From Thamnidium elegans (Eukaryota; Mucoromycota; Mucoromycetes; Mucorales; Mucoraceae), in assembly GCA_025201345.1 (NCBI GenBank), contig JAIXMG010000009.1:248001-312000 (forward strand): a stretch of 64,000 bases of DNA, given 5' to 3'. The notes under the pieces are model-generated. The model had not been told where the DNA came from and made no database searches. It saw only the letters and a program-made list of their open reading frames with translations. Of the stretch, positions 1-10,740 are shown one piece after another; within the stretch, counting starts at the first letter, position 1, and every line of letters starts with the position of its first letter. A program made the position numbers and the translations under genes.

Positions 1-761
1 ATATCTGTATATTCACTGCTTTAAAAATTTAGGATATCACGAAGAAACAGAATATACGACAACAACCACACGAAATAGCGATGGAGAACTTGTTCAAGAA
101 CGTCGACCTACTACACGTCGTATTGATGATTTTAACTTTGATTTTAACATTAGTGAACAAATATCTACTACCTGCCAAGGGGTTTATATTGTACCAGATA
201 AAGAAACAGGCGAAATCAAAAACTTGAGGGACTTGTGTAATGAATATGTTCATGAAAAGAATATATTAAAAGAATTAAAGCTTACAAAAGAAATCAATTG
301 GGATTTCAATGGATTAACGCGAGGTAAATATACAAATACATATGTTTTTATTGTATATATATATATATATATACTTATACTTTATTATATATATAGCTTT
401 GACAACAGCTATTCGTAATAGCGGATTTTATGAAAATATAGAGATTTCATTTCAAATGGAAAATCATGAAATTATAGTCAAGACAGATCATGATGTATCA
501 CGATGGATTGATAACAAGTATATCAGATTCTTCTTTTTTATCACTTGCCTTTGGATAATTACATGGCCTGTTATTTGGTTATTTAAAAAGAGTTTTGGAC
601 ATAAAACCTTAAAGAGCTCTTGGAATATGAATATCTCTGAACGTGATTGGTATGCTATGCATGTACAGGAAGTAGTAAATAGCTGTAAAGGTACAAATGT
701 ATTCTTTAGATCTAATAACTCAAGACCATCAAATGTTCGCTTTAACGGCTTATTTAGATGA
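1..761 (+). CDS. 3' part of a gene for a conserved fungal membrane protein (partial)
   Basis: Only the end of the gene lies in the window. A coding exon follows an acceptor AG at 31-32 and runs 33-323. A phase-1 intron (GT at 324, AG at 395-396) leads to a last exon 397-761 ending in TGA. The visible protein has an acidic and Thr/Arg-rich segment, the stretch LRDLCNEYVHEKNILKEL, then one strongly hydrophobic segment rich in Phe and Trp (FITCLWIITWPVIWLF) followed by a Trp-containing basic tail. This layout resembles uncharacterised fungal membrane proteins with a C-terminal W-rich membrane segment. I do not recognise a function. The open frame and clean splice phase make the gene itself secure. 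Confidence 0.7.
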
Positions 762-842
762 TGAAAAAAAAAATCTCTCCCCTTCCCCTTCTCACCCTTT
801 ATCATTTCTTTTCTTTTTTTATGATCTCCTAACTCCTAATCA

Positions 843-874
<32 letters not shown>

Positions 875-909
875 GTATAAATATATATATTAAAATAAAG
901 AAAGATACA

Positions 910-2225
910 CTATATGTGTTGATGAGGTTTTATATCTACTTGATTAGGTTTATAGTAATGATCTGTACCATAGGATGGATCTGAATACGTATGATCAGTT
1001 GTATTATTATATGGTTGATACTGTTGAGCCATATCATAACTAGTGTTATTTGTAGCCAGTGGTTGTTGCCCTTCATAATAATAACCTGCATCATCATAAT
1101 AACCTGTAACTTCTTGTTGTTGTTGTTGTTGCTGCTGCTGTTGCTGTTGATAATAATAAGGTTGTGCTTCTAATTGAGATTGATAAGGTGGAACAAATCC
1201 TCTACTACCATTATTATTATATACATCTTCAGTTGTGCCGCCATAATAGTTTCCTTGATCGTTTAGTCTAGGGATAGTAGGAGATACTGGAGTAACAGCA
1301 GCATTTGTAGCAAGTGCTGATTGCATAGCTGGAGATCTATGATGAGGAAAATCCGTATCTGCTAATCCAAAGTCTTCAAAATCTGCTGAACGCTTGTTAC
1401 TACGTTTAGCGCAACCTCCGTGTCTATTTATCCAAGTCAATGCACCACCAATTAATGCTACTCCGACTTTTCAAGGAGAAAGTATAAAAAAAAACAGGGA
1501 GTAACATATGAGTTAATAAAGTCTATATATATTACATGATACAACTTACAAATACTACCAACTACTGCACCGACAATCGTACCTGTCTTATTTCCTGACG
1601 TATTTTTATTATTGTCTGCAGCAGATTTATTTACTACTCCACTAATGTTAGTTGATGAAGCATTATCTGATTCATCAGTGGAGTCTGAATCATCACTGGA
1701 TTTAGTAGCTGTATTCTTCTTATTTTCAGTAGGTGTCTTGTTCGATTTATGTGTAGATTCTCCTGAAGAATTAGATGTAGTTGGTGCAGGTGTATTAGGT
1801 ACTACGGGTGTATTATGTGGATTATGTGTAGTGGGTGAGTCTGTATTACTAGATGGTGGAGGTGGAGGTGGAGTATCAGTAGTAGGGTCTGCTGGTTTAG
1901 GGGTAGTAGCAGGCGGTGTCTTTTCAGTAGTAGTAGTAGTAGCTGGTGGTGGTGGTGGGGGTGGAGGAAGCGGCAAGTTAGTAGTGCTAGCAGGCGGAGG
2001 AGAAGGCATAGGAGCTGGAGTTGTTTGAATGGTAACTGCAGCAGAAGGTGGTTTAGAAGGAGCTGGTGAAGCTTCTTTTGATGAAGCAGAAGGTAAATGT
2101 GATTCAGAAGAAGGTTTATCTGTACCAGATAAACCGTCTAAAACATGACCTAATAATTGTGGTTGAACGCCATGAAAGGCTTGAAATAAAATTAAACTAG
2201 TAAATATAATATAACAAAATCTCAT
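910..2225 (-). CDS. Single-pass mucin-like cell-surface protein
   Basis: Two exons, 2225-1550 and 1466-910, joined in phase 1 (donor GTAAGT at 1549-1544), give about 410 residues. The start has a signal peptide (MRFCYIIFTSLILFQAF). Residues of roughly 35-190 are Pro, Ser and Thr rich with runs of prolines and are probably O-glycosylated. A Gly/Val-rich transmembrane helix (TGTIVGAVVGSIFGVALIGG) spans the splice junction and is followed by basic residues, so the C-terminal tail should be cytoplasmic. The tail is Tyr, Asn and Gln rich and holds a polyglutamine run coded by mixed CAA/CAG. The architecture is that of fungal wall-stress or surface sensors; the family cannot be named from sequence alone. 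Confidence 0.75.
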
Positions 2226-2246
2226 ATTTTATGAGAGTAATAATAA

Positions 2247-2285
<39 letters not shown>

Positions 2286-2308
2286 AAGCGAAAAAAAAGG
2301 TGGTTTAT

Positions 2309-4379
2309 TTATTTTTCTAGTTTTGGTCTCTTTAAAAACTCCTGTCTTTCTTCTTCTTTTTCTCGGTCAGTTTTACGAGGAATAAATGATTGGCTTGCAA
2401 TTTGAATTGATCTGTTCAATTTGTTACTTTGATCATTAGCTTGCTTTAATCTACCAATAATAGCAATATTTTTGGTGCTTGGGATTCTTAAATAATCCTC
2501 TTCACAGTTATATCCAACATTGGAAGCAATTTCTTTAATATAATTTGTATAAGCTCTATATTTACCTAGAGTTTCTGACTCTGGTAAAGATAAAGATCTT
2601 GTACCATCAAGGCCATAAAAACAGCAAGGAATTACCATAAATCTACATAATAATAAGAATTAATACATATTTTCTTTATAAAATAAAATAAAATAAAAAA
2701 CCTATATATCTCCTTACTTGCTATTCTCTCCTGATTGAGAAGCAATGATTGGTATCCTGCATCAATAAAAATTCAATCGTATTAAATAAAAGTAATACAA
2801 ATGTATTATATATATATATATATACCATGGTACTAGTTCGTCAGCATGGTTACCAATTAACCATTCAGTGTTTGGGTAACTAATTTGTGCTGGATAGAGT
2901 GCTTCCACTAACACAAAAAAATATATATCCGTTAATTAACTCATCTGCAAACATTTTATTTATGATTTACCTCGAAGCATATCCTTATTATCTTTACATA
3001 ATGCTGGCCATATTTTACGATCTGCAATATCAATACCGTAACCTTCATAACCTTCACTAACCAACAAAAACGTTAATAATCCATTTCCACAACCCAAATC
3101 TACAAATGTTTGCTTTCTAATAAATAATATTAGTAAGATTAAAAAAAAATTGATTCTTAATTCAATTTTTACCTTTTGGTTTTAACTTCTTCTTCTTTCC
3201 ATAAACAAAGTAAATAACTTGCAATAGCCAAATCTTCGTAAACAAACTTTTTTGGATCGGTTTTTTCAGTCCAATTACTAATTGATAAAAAAAATTAATA
3301 CATTTCTCTCTTTTAACATATTAAATCACTTACGTTACTAATTCTGGACCATATTTTGATTTAATATGTTGATACATTAACTGATATTTTTCTTTTGACA
3401 CTAATACATCGTGTTGTGCCTTTTTCTTATACCCTAACCTTGTTTGGATACACCATTTGAATAATTTATGTAAAATGGCTTTTAAAGCATACCGCTAAAA
3501 AAAAAATTGACATGTTCAATCGGACAGTGTATACAAGAAATGAAAAGTTCTAAATTACCATTTTAGTATCTGATACTGCTACTTCGGATGGTTCACAAGG
3601 AATGATCTCTAATCTTAATGTCCCTTTTTCCGCTCTTTATAAACGTTAATTAGTATCATTTGATAACCTTCCTCCTTTTTTTTTTTATTTTACCCAAATT
3701 CTTCATCACTGCCAGCATCATAAACAAAGCTATAGGCTTTCACCTGTCAAAACTATCAGTAACAAAAATTAAATATAACTATAATAATATTATTTTTTTA
3801 CCTTTGGATAGTAAAATGGTACTGATGCTCCTTCCTCGATTAATGGCGTATAAACAACTCGAGCCTCTCTATCTATTTTTTTTTTTTTTTTTCATTTTGG
3901 GACTTAACTATATATCCACACTATCTACTTTTTTTTTTATTTACCATTTTCAAAGTATTCTACTCGCTCTTTCAAAATAGAGTCCTTTGTTTTACGTGTA
4001 GGTATCAACTCTCTGACAATAGTTTCAATAGGTTCCTGAGAGTCTTCCGAATGAGAGTCCAAGTCAGTTTGTATAGTCGATTTAATTTCTGCTTTTTCTA
4101 TAGGTGGAATCACAAGTTGAGGTTCTAAAGTCCATCGTCTCTATTTTTTAAGATTATTCGTTGGTTTTTTTTTTTTTTTTTTTTTTTGTCTTTGTGGTTA
4201 GGTTAATGCATTCTTACAATAGTATCCCAATAAGCATCTCTAGCAACTGGCACAACTTGTACACCAACAATAAAATATTGATCCTTACTGGACGCTTTAC
4301 AGCTTTCGAAATGTAACGTAGGTGAAAACTGTTGAAATAACGATTGAGGATCTACTTGATCGACTTTTTTTTTTGACAT
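2309..4379 (-). CDS. TRM44: tRNA (uracil-2'-O)-methyltransferase, Trm44 family
   Basis: A gene of about eleven short exons starting at ATG 4379 (MSKKKVDQVDPQSLF). Exon 1 ends near 4218, exon 2 covers about 4140-3945, and the last exon ends at 2309. The SAM-binding motif I reads FVDLGCGNGLLTFLLVSEGY and is followed by GYGIDIADRKIWPALCKD, with PCCFYGLDGTRSL and NYIKEI.SNVGYNCEEDYLRIPSTKN further on. This is the Trm44/METTL19 signature. Family knowledge: Trm44 methylates the 2'-OH of U44 in tRNA-Ser in the cytoplasm. The gene has unusually many small introns with simple A/T tracts. Internal exon limits were read by eye and some may be off by a few bases. Confidence 0.85.
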
Positions 4380-4525
4380 TTTAAAAAAGAAAATTTTGAA
4401 GTCTTTTTTTTTTTTTTTTTTTGATACTGAAGGTTTTTATTTAGCTTTAAAAGCCAGTATTTTGTATGTTTGTATGTGTGTGGCACGGATGGAATATGAA
4501 TTTATTAAAAAGATCATTACTACAG

Positions 4526-5203
4526 TTAAACACCATAAGCAAATTTGGTTTCAGAAAATGCTTGGTCAGTGTTCGCTCTATGACCTAGAATATAAGGTAA
4601 ATACTGCTCTGGCGTTTTGGAAGTCAAACATCCGAACAAACGATCTACTTGAGTATCTAAATCAACTAAGTAAGCTCTGATATAAGCATAGGTTACTGGA
4701 CTATAGTCAAATATGTATTTCTTTTCCCGTATAGAGCATAATGCACCGGCAACATCTGCGCTTAAAAGGCTGATAGAATCAACTTCGGCTACAATTTGAT
4801 CGTCAGTTACTCTAGCAGCCTGTGTACAACAATTGCGACAAGATTCTTGAAGAAAGTCTTCAAGTAATTGTTCTTTTTTATGAATTGCAACACCTTCATC
4901 GTAGTCTTCGTATATTACAAAACCATCAACCTATATTATCTATCATTAGTTTACACCAGTCATATATATATATATAGTTTGTTAAATAATGTTTACAGAA
5001 GTCTTTAAAATTTGGAATTGACTAGAGACTGCGTTGATATTGAGGATACATTTTTTAGCACGATCAGCAATTTGAGATTTAACTAAATTGGTACCATTTA
5101 CTAAGTAAAGAAGAGGTGAGAATTACTTGTTACGGACTAATAATAAATAACTACCTGAAAGAGCGAGTAAAGCTACAGATACTATAGCAAATGAATACCG
5201 CAT
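4526..5203 (-). CDS. Small secreted helical protein, possibly HsbA-like
   Basis: Three exons, 5203-5155, 5100-4997 and 4930-4526, join with consistent phases into 185 residues. A signal peptide (MRYSFAIVSVALLALS) opens the protein. The rest is predicted mostly helical, with a CRNC pair near the middle and a late Cys in RLFGCLTS. Size, signal peptide and amphipathic helical content recall the hydrophobic-surface-binding protein A (HsbA) family of fungal wall or secreted proteins, but no diagnostic motif is visible, so that is only a suggestion. It is tail-to-head with TRM44 on the same strand, with about 147 bases between its stop and the TRM44 start. Confidence 0.65.
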
Positions 5204-7597
5204 TGAAAGTATATATATAAGTAATTTAAAATTTAAAAATTTAAAAGCTAGTATTTATACTGTAAATATATATTATCTGTATGCACAGACTTTCAATAAA
5301 AAAAAAACGAGTAAGGGATAAAGGATTCTCTTCTAAACTTTTAGATATTCTAGAAACAATTGTATCAGTAGATAAAATGATTATGTCCGAGTCCATTATT
5401 AGTATCGTACACAGAAACTCCCTCTCCCACCCATGTAAATATATCTATCTACATATATGTATATACTCGAAGTAACTACTTTAACAGAGTAAACAATGCT
5501 ATAAATTACCTCTCGTTCAAAGATCTAAAACTCTCTATACAACGTTTTTTAGTGAGATAAGTACTCCGTGTGATCGACTTAAACTTGGCATTTATGCTGC
5601 ATTGGTGATCCACCATTATCTGATTTTTATGTTTCTGCCATATAATTGAAGCAATGTTTACATAAATAAAAGTAGAGTATTTCTTTTTTTTTTTTTCTTT
5701 CTCTCTTTTTTCAAATATATCAATGGAAATAATTTTATAAATTCGCTCGATACTGCAATCGAAGATATATAGAAAGACTATTTTTTATTTCAAAAATAAC
5801 CACAGTTATAAATTAAATATTTTAATCCATATTACATAAACTATCGAACTACCGATACATATTAGAATAATGAAAAACTAGGTACATATACCATTTAAAG
5901 TACTAACTGTAACTATTGTAGAGAAAAATGCTATAGAATTAATTCAAAACAGCTACTAAATTTACTTTCTGCTCATGGTACACAGAACTAAGGATTTTAT
6001 TTGGTAGAAGATGGATCATTACGAGACGAACCACTTTTATTCGGCTTTTTCTATATATTTTTTTTTAAAAAAAAAATGCGTAAATATCTACAATAAATCA
6101 TTTGATAAAACGTAATCCATTTTTTAATCCTTCATTACACAATGGAGAGTTGTGTGATAAAATCGCACACATAATTAACTATAATTGAAAACCAATCGAT
6201 ATTTTAATCTATTATAGAATACAATGCCTATTAAAACGTATAAAAATGTGGCCTTTTAAAAAAAAGTTTATGTATCTTACATAATAAGGTCTTCAACCAT
6301 AAGAAGTCAAAGGAAAACAATCATGTAACAGCCCTGTAAATTCAACTACTACTGTTAGGTGGTGCGTTCGCTACTTTGTCTCTAGGCAATGGAAGAAAAA
6401 TAGAGTCTTTCTAAATGCTGAGTCTCATGAATATAAACCAATTATTGAATATTTTTTTTTTGTATTAAATGTAAACTTTATTGATATTTAAATTGAGTAT
6501 AAATAAACGATTTTTTATTTCTTTAACATAAACTATTTTATTCTCAACGAAATTCAATTGAATAATTATATGAATATAATCCTCAGCATATAGTCATAAA
6601 AATTAAAATACTTAAAAGGGATATATGTATGATCAATCATGAGTTATTATACTTTAAATGCTTCTTCAGCGCATTTATGAATTTATATATGTCGTTGATT
6701 AGAGACAGGTATCATGTGCCTTTTTCAAACATTAGATCTACAGACGAATTCCTAATAAAAAAATGGGATTTTAGCAGGGAGAGAAGCATATTCGGAAAGG
6801 GCATCCTATCTTTTTCCGGGAGGACGTCTTTTTTTTTGGGGGAGGGCATCCTTTTATTTGGGGAGGGCATCCTGTTTGGTAAGAAAGAAAATAAACTTAT
6901 ATCGAAATATTACTTTACAGATTTAAATTTATCATAAGACTTCACAAGCAATGAGGTGTTATCAGTCGCAGTAATTGGTTTTGAATCGTATAGTACGGAT
7001 ATATAGTCCTACTTTATTTTGTGACTAAACTTATATACCATATGTGTACTTATTTTTGGTCCCCAAAATTGTAGGTCTTGTAATAGTATATATAGTAATA
7101 ATAAAACAATGATTCAACTCTCAGTGGTTAATCAATGTAGTAAGTAAGTTATTATAATAAAATAGAAGATAATGTTTTATTAATCATTCAAGAGGGGTAC
7201 TTATAGTTAAGTAGGATAATGGTATTAGTAATAAAGAATATATAAATAGTAAAGTAATACGATAATCATAAGTAGCATGATTATCATAATGAGCATTTGT
7301 ATTGTGTGCATCTGTCAAATATTCGGGAAAGAGGAATTAGGAATAACATTGAATACTTGAAGAGGTGACATTTATTCGTTACTGTTTAGCCATTTTCCTT
7401 TTTAGATTATTCTTGATAGATCGTACAAACTTCCTTTTTTGGATCTTAGTCTTCTTAAGCCTAAGCTCGATTTCAACCGGGATATCCATGAGGTCTTCAT
7501 CTTGAACCGGACATACCGGTCTTATGCCGACCGGACTATTGAATTTTGAAACATTTAAGTCATCTGCCTTTTTTAGATTTGAAAAATTATCAAAAAC
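5204..7597. other. Gene-poor AT-rich stretch with short minus-strand open fragments
   Basis: No convincing complete gene. Two short minus-strand readings look spliced and might be gene remnants. One starts at an ATG near 5612 (MVDHQCSINAKFKS) and meets a GTAATT donor near 5511. Another looks like a terminal exon after an acceptor near 6053, ending at TAA 5997-5999 (KKPNKSGSSRNDPSSTK). Positions 6797-6880 hold an imperfect repeat of GGGAGGGCATCCT. Otherwise only A/T tracts are seen. Confidence 0.4.
7375..7596 (-). pseudogene. Open coding relic immediately upstream of tRNA-Lys
   Basis: Read on the minus strand, one frame stays open for about 70 codons up to a TAA near 7386. It contains VGIRPVCPVQDEDLMDIPVE and a basic Lys/Arg-rich end (KNNLKRKMAKQ). 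No start codon or splice site makes it a full gene, and I do not recognise the family. Its position a few bases from a Pol III gene, with decayed element-like DNA on the other side, suggests a remnant of a mobile element, but this is inference. Confidence 0.35.
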
Positions 7598-7670
7598 GCC
7601 TAGCTAGCTCAATCGGTAGAGCGTGAGACTCTTAATCTCAAGGTTGGGGGTTCGACCCCCCCGTTGGGCT
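7598..7670 (+). tRNA. tRNA-Lys (anticodon CTT)
   Basis: A 73-base cloverleaf without intron. The acceptor stem pairs GCCTAGC with GTTGGGC (with G-T pairs). The D arm reads GCTCAATCGGTAGAGC, the anticodon stem TGAGA/TCTCA flanks ACTCTTA with anticodon CTT, and the T arm is GGGGGTTCGACCCCC. A and B box sequences match the eukaryotic consensus, the discriminator is T as in fungal tRNA-Lys(CTT), and a T-run terminator follows at about 7682-7689. Confidence 0.95.
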
Positions 7671-9131
7671 TATCATTTTATATTTTTTTGATAGATGTAG
7701 TGTATGTAGACGTATACTACCAGTGAATCTGGTAAGTAGTGTTAATCAATAGATAGCGTAAGAAAAGTGAGCACCAATTCCTGTTTTATAAATAGAGCGG
7801 CTTAAGTAAAAAGTACTGTTACAAATTGAGTTATTTGTAGTGGTAAATAAAATGAAGAATGAAATAGAAAATAAATAAACAGTAAAGCTGTTATATAAAA
7901 GTTCAAATTAAAGTTTTAGTGAGCACCAGGTTTTAAGTTGTCCAACTGTAAAAGAGATTATAAACTGAAAGGTTTATAATAAAGAAAAGTAAAATAAAAA
8001 GGGGAAATACAATGAATAATAAATATATTCAAGGGATCTTAAGTAAAAAAAAAGATAATATCCTAAAGGATTATTATGATGAAAGTTTTTTTTAAAAGGT
8101 AAAAATGAGATAAAAAATGAGATAAGTTTATTTAAGGTAATAAAATATAATGGTATTTATACTAAATAAGTTTGGTAAAGATGTCCTTTGATATTTTATC
8201 AAAGAGACCTTGAAATATGATTTGAAGTATCCGTGAAATGTTTGAAGGATATTAATAAGATGATAAAAAGTTGTGTAATAATAAATGTTTCAGTTTTCAT
8301 TCTAGAATAACTGACATCTACATTGAAAATATGTAGTGTAGTATAAAAGATAAAAATAGTGGTAACAGTACCTACATCAAATATATGTAGTACAATAAAA
8401 GGTAGAAAGAATAGTTTCAATGCTTACATATGAAGATATGTAGCAGAATATAAAGGGCAAATGTAATAGTAACTTATAAAAAAAAAGGGTCTAAAGTGAC
8501 GAAAAAGTGGTAGATAATTCAGGATAATAATAGATATGAAATAGTGTAACAGTAATGAATAGATTTGGTAGAATGTAGGTGACAGCACCAAGAAAGATAA
8601 TTTAAATAAAATAAATAGTAGAAGAATTGAGTACTTGAAGAGTGTGGAAAATTCAGTGCGTAACAGTACAATGGGAAGTAAGATCCAAGGGGATTCAAGA
8701 ACCTGATTTAAAGGTTTTAATTAGGACGATGCTTGTTGTGTAACAAAGGGCATTGATGAAATAAAACTCGAGACGAAGATATCCTGTCTGTTGAAGTTAC
8801 TGTTACGTTTGAGCAAAATATTTCAACTGAAGAGTTAAATTTTTAGGGGGACTGTAAAAGATATTATTCCGGGAAGATAGACACACTTGTAATACTTTCG
8901 ATTACGATATTTATTTGATCCGATGTACAAATAGAGTGCATTTTATCCGTGATTCTCGTACTTGATCATAGTATCCTACGTATCACTAATAAATATCTAG
9001 GTATTTTATAAGAATATGCGAATTTAAGTTCGAGTTTTAAGCTAATTTTTTTATTTTATAAAAGCGCTTTAATTAGCAGCGGAATGACTGTATTTGAGAG
9101 CTTTTCAAAATAATATAGATTTATTTTTTTA
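7671..9131 (+). mobile_element. Probable decayed LTR-retroelement sequence downstream of tRNA-Lys
   Basis: About 1.2 kb (7740-8880) is strikingly poor in C on the plus strand and rich in purines, with dense stop codons. Near its end a short open frame (DEDILSVEVTVTFEQN) runs up to a purine tract TTTTTAGGGGGACTGTAAAAG-like sequence at about 8838-8858, which resembles a polypurine tract followed by an LTR beginning TGT. After it the base composition changes. The phrase GTGAGCACCA occurs at about 7768 and 7920. No reverse transcriptase motif and no second LTR copy could be recognised, so the call is tentative. Confidence 0.3.
8318..8475. repeat. Three degenerate tandem copies with internal CTACAT/ATGTAG inversions
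   Basis: Units begin at 8318, 8372 and 8424 (period 54 then 52 bases). Each opens with CTACAT or TTACAT, reaches ATGTAG after a few bases so that the unit head can form a hairpin, and continues with an A-rich segment ending near AGTAAC or GGTAAC. Confidence 0.6.
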
Positions 9132-9983
9132 CTACTTCTTGTTCTGAATGAGTAGTTTATGAGGATGTGCATCATGGTAAATATGGGCGGGTATCCAACC
9201 TATATAATTGATACCGCCAAATCCACCTACGTAATACATGTCTTGTACTTGAAACTCGTAAAAGTGGAAATCATGGAACGAGTTCCTATTATTTTAGTTT
9301 AGTATTTAAAAATTTAGTCTTTTTTTTTTTTCTATTTATTTTAGTTTCTTTACCATGGTTTGGCTTCGGGATGAGTTTGAGAAAAACAAGACATAGCTTC
9401 TTCAGACTATATTTTACTATTAGTATATATTTTATTATTATTATTCAACACAAAATCATACTTTGGATTCTGGTACGCTTTTAATGTTACCAAAAAGAGT
9501 AAACCTAGGTTGTTGAACTGGAGTAGAATGATTTCCATACGCAGGATTGTAATCTTTTAAAGCACTGACAGTAAAACCAACCTTTTCAGAATTTTTATGC
9601 ATATTTCTAGCACTCATCTATTATTTATTTTGAGTATAAGTATGCGTATGTATTATATATATTTTTTATTTTACCTGCAAGTCAGACATAAATAATAATA
9701 AATTACCATTATCAGTACACTTATCACTATAGTATTCCATTATACCAAACGGGAATCCATCAAATTCTGTTCCATGCATTAGAGTTAATATGGTACCACG
9801 ACCTAAAGAGAGTGAGTGAAATATAGACGAAATAAAATAAAATATTATTATTATTATACCTGCGTCAGATACTACTCTTCGAGCCAGTTGTGCAGCTACT
9901 TGAACAGACTGTAAAGTGCTAACAGGCTGTCCATGAACAATAATGGCAAAAAAAGTATATATCAAAATAGCATAGAATATCAT
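9132..9983 (-). CDS. CREG-like secreted/vacuolar protein (pyridoxamine-oxidase-like fold)
   Basis: Five exons (9983-9860, 9802-9675, 9617-9462, 9406-9354, 9285-9132) join in phase to 204 residues. The start carries a signal peptide (MIFYAILIYTFFAIIVHG). The sequence AAQLARRVVSDAGRGTILTL, then GFPFGIMEYYSD, LFMSDLQ, a central NPAYGNHSTPVQQPRFTLFG, SEEAMSCFSQTHPEAKPW, and the end QDMYYVGGFGGINYIGWIP follow the order of the CREG1 family. Family knowledge: CREG proteins are glycoproteins of the secretory and lysosomal system with an FMN-binding split-barrel fold but usually no oxidase activity. In this fungus a vacuolar or extracellular location is inferred. Length is close to the family norm of about 200 residues. 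Confidence 0.85.
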
Positions 9984-9999
9984 TATTTTTTTTTAAAGA

Positions 10000-10464
10000 A
10001 AAGAGAGAAAAAAAGTGTGAGAATACGCAAAAAAAAAAAAAAAAAAAAAAAAAGAATCTGATAAGAAAATAAGACAGCTGATAATCTATGACTGTTATTT
10101 TTTCAGTTGTTGTTGCTCTACACACACCCAGAGGTTTTTCTTGCAGGTTTATTTGTAAACATCGGGGATTGATTCTTCTCCTTTTTGGGAATGGGGGAAG
10201 GGAGCTGGGTGCTCTTTGGGAGTACTCTTTGGGGGGGGGGGGGAGGGATCAAAAACGATATAAATAAAATTTTGTTGGATATAAAAAAGGTTGCTTTGAA
10301 TGGGGGATTCCGACCGTAACGCGATAAAATCAAAGACAGGAAGTAAAGTGGAAAGACACTACTGTTAAAAAACATGTTAGAGAATGTGAATCACAATATC
10401 ATTATTAACAAAAACATGCGTACCCTATATTATTTTTATTTTTTTATTTTTTAAAAAAAGAAAA
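10000..10464. other. AT- and homopolymer-rich spacer
   Basis: Contains an A-run at 10031-10052 and a G-run near 10231-10244. An open minus-strand frame here (10375-10118) is low-complexity and lacks coding character. It might contain a 3' exon of the small gene next door, whose possible donor lies near 10507, but no acceptor is convincing. Confidence 0.4.
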
Positions 10465-10625
10465 CTAAAATGATAATTCAATGAAAACTTGTAATAATGG
10501 GACTAACCTTTGAAGCTTCCGTTGGAAGCGTGATTGTTGCTGCAATTGTTGGTGAATATTGCCCAATTGTCTTGCCAAATCTTGAAGTTGAAAAGCTGAA
10601 GTATTTTGGTTGTTATTATCAGACA
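10465..10625 (-). CDS. Small Gln-rich hypothetical protein
   Basis: From ATG 10625 the frame reads MSDNNNQNTSAFQLQDLARQ, continues Gln-rich and amphipathic (GNIHQQLQQQSRFQRKLQ) and stops at TAG 10465 after about 53 residues. A GT donor after CTTCAAAG (about 10507) would instead splice it to an exon further down that I could not locate. The clean amphipathic helix suggests a real short protein, perhaps with a coiled coil. No family is recognised. Confidence 0.4.
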
Positions 10626-10740
10626 TAATACTTGAAGAAAGGAAAATCAGATGTATCCAAGTAATATTAGAGTAATATAATTTAAACAAGTGTGATACCT
10701 GTTATCAACTTACATAAAACTATATATAGACATAATGTTA

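Noticed and set aside
1612..2028. Long open plus-strand frame rich in Gly and Val
   Set aside because: It is the antisense shadow of the Pro/Ser/Thr-rich surface protein; the codon bias fits only the minus strand.
4396..4680. Plus-strand frame of 94 codons near 4.5 kb
   Set aside because: It is antisense to the last exon of the small secreted protein, whose three exons join in phase.
10118..10375. Open minus-strand frame of 85 codons
   Set aside because: Composed largely of homopolymer-derived Pro and Phe runs, with no credible splice partner or motif.
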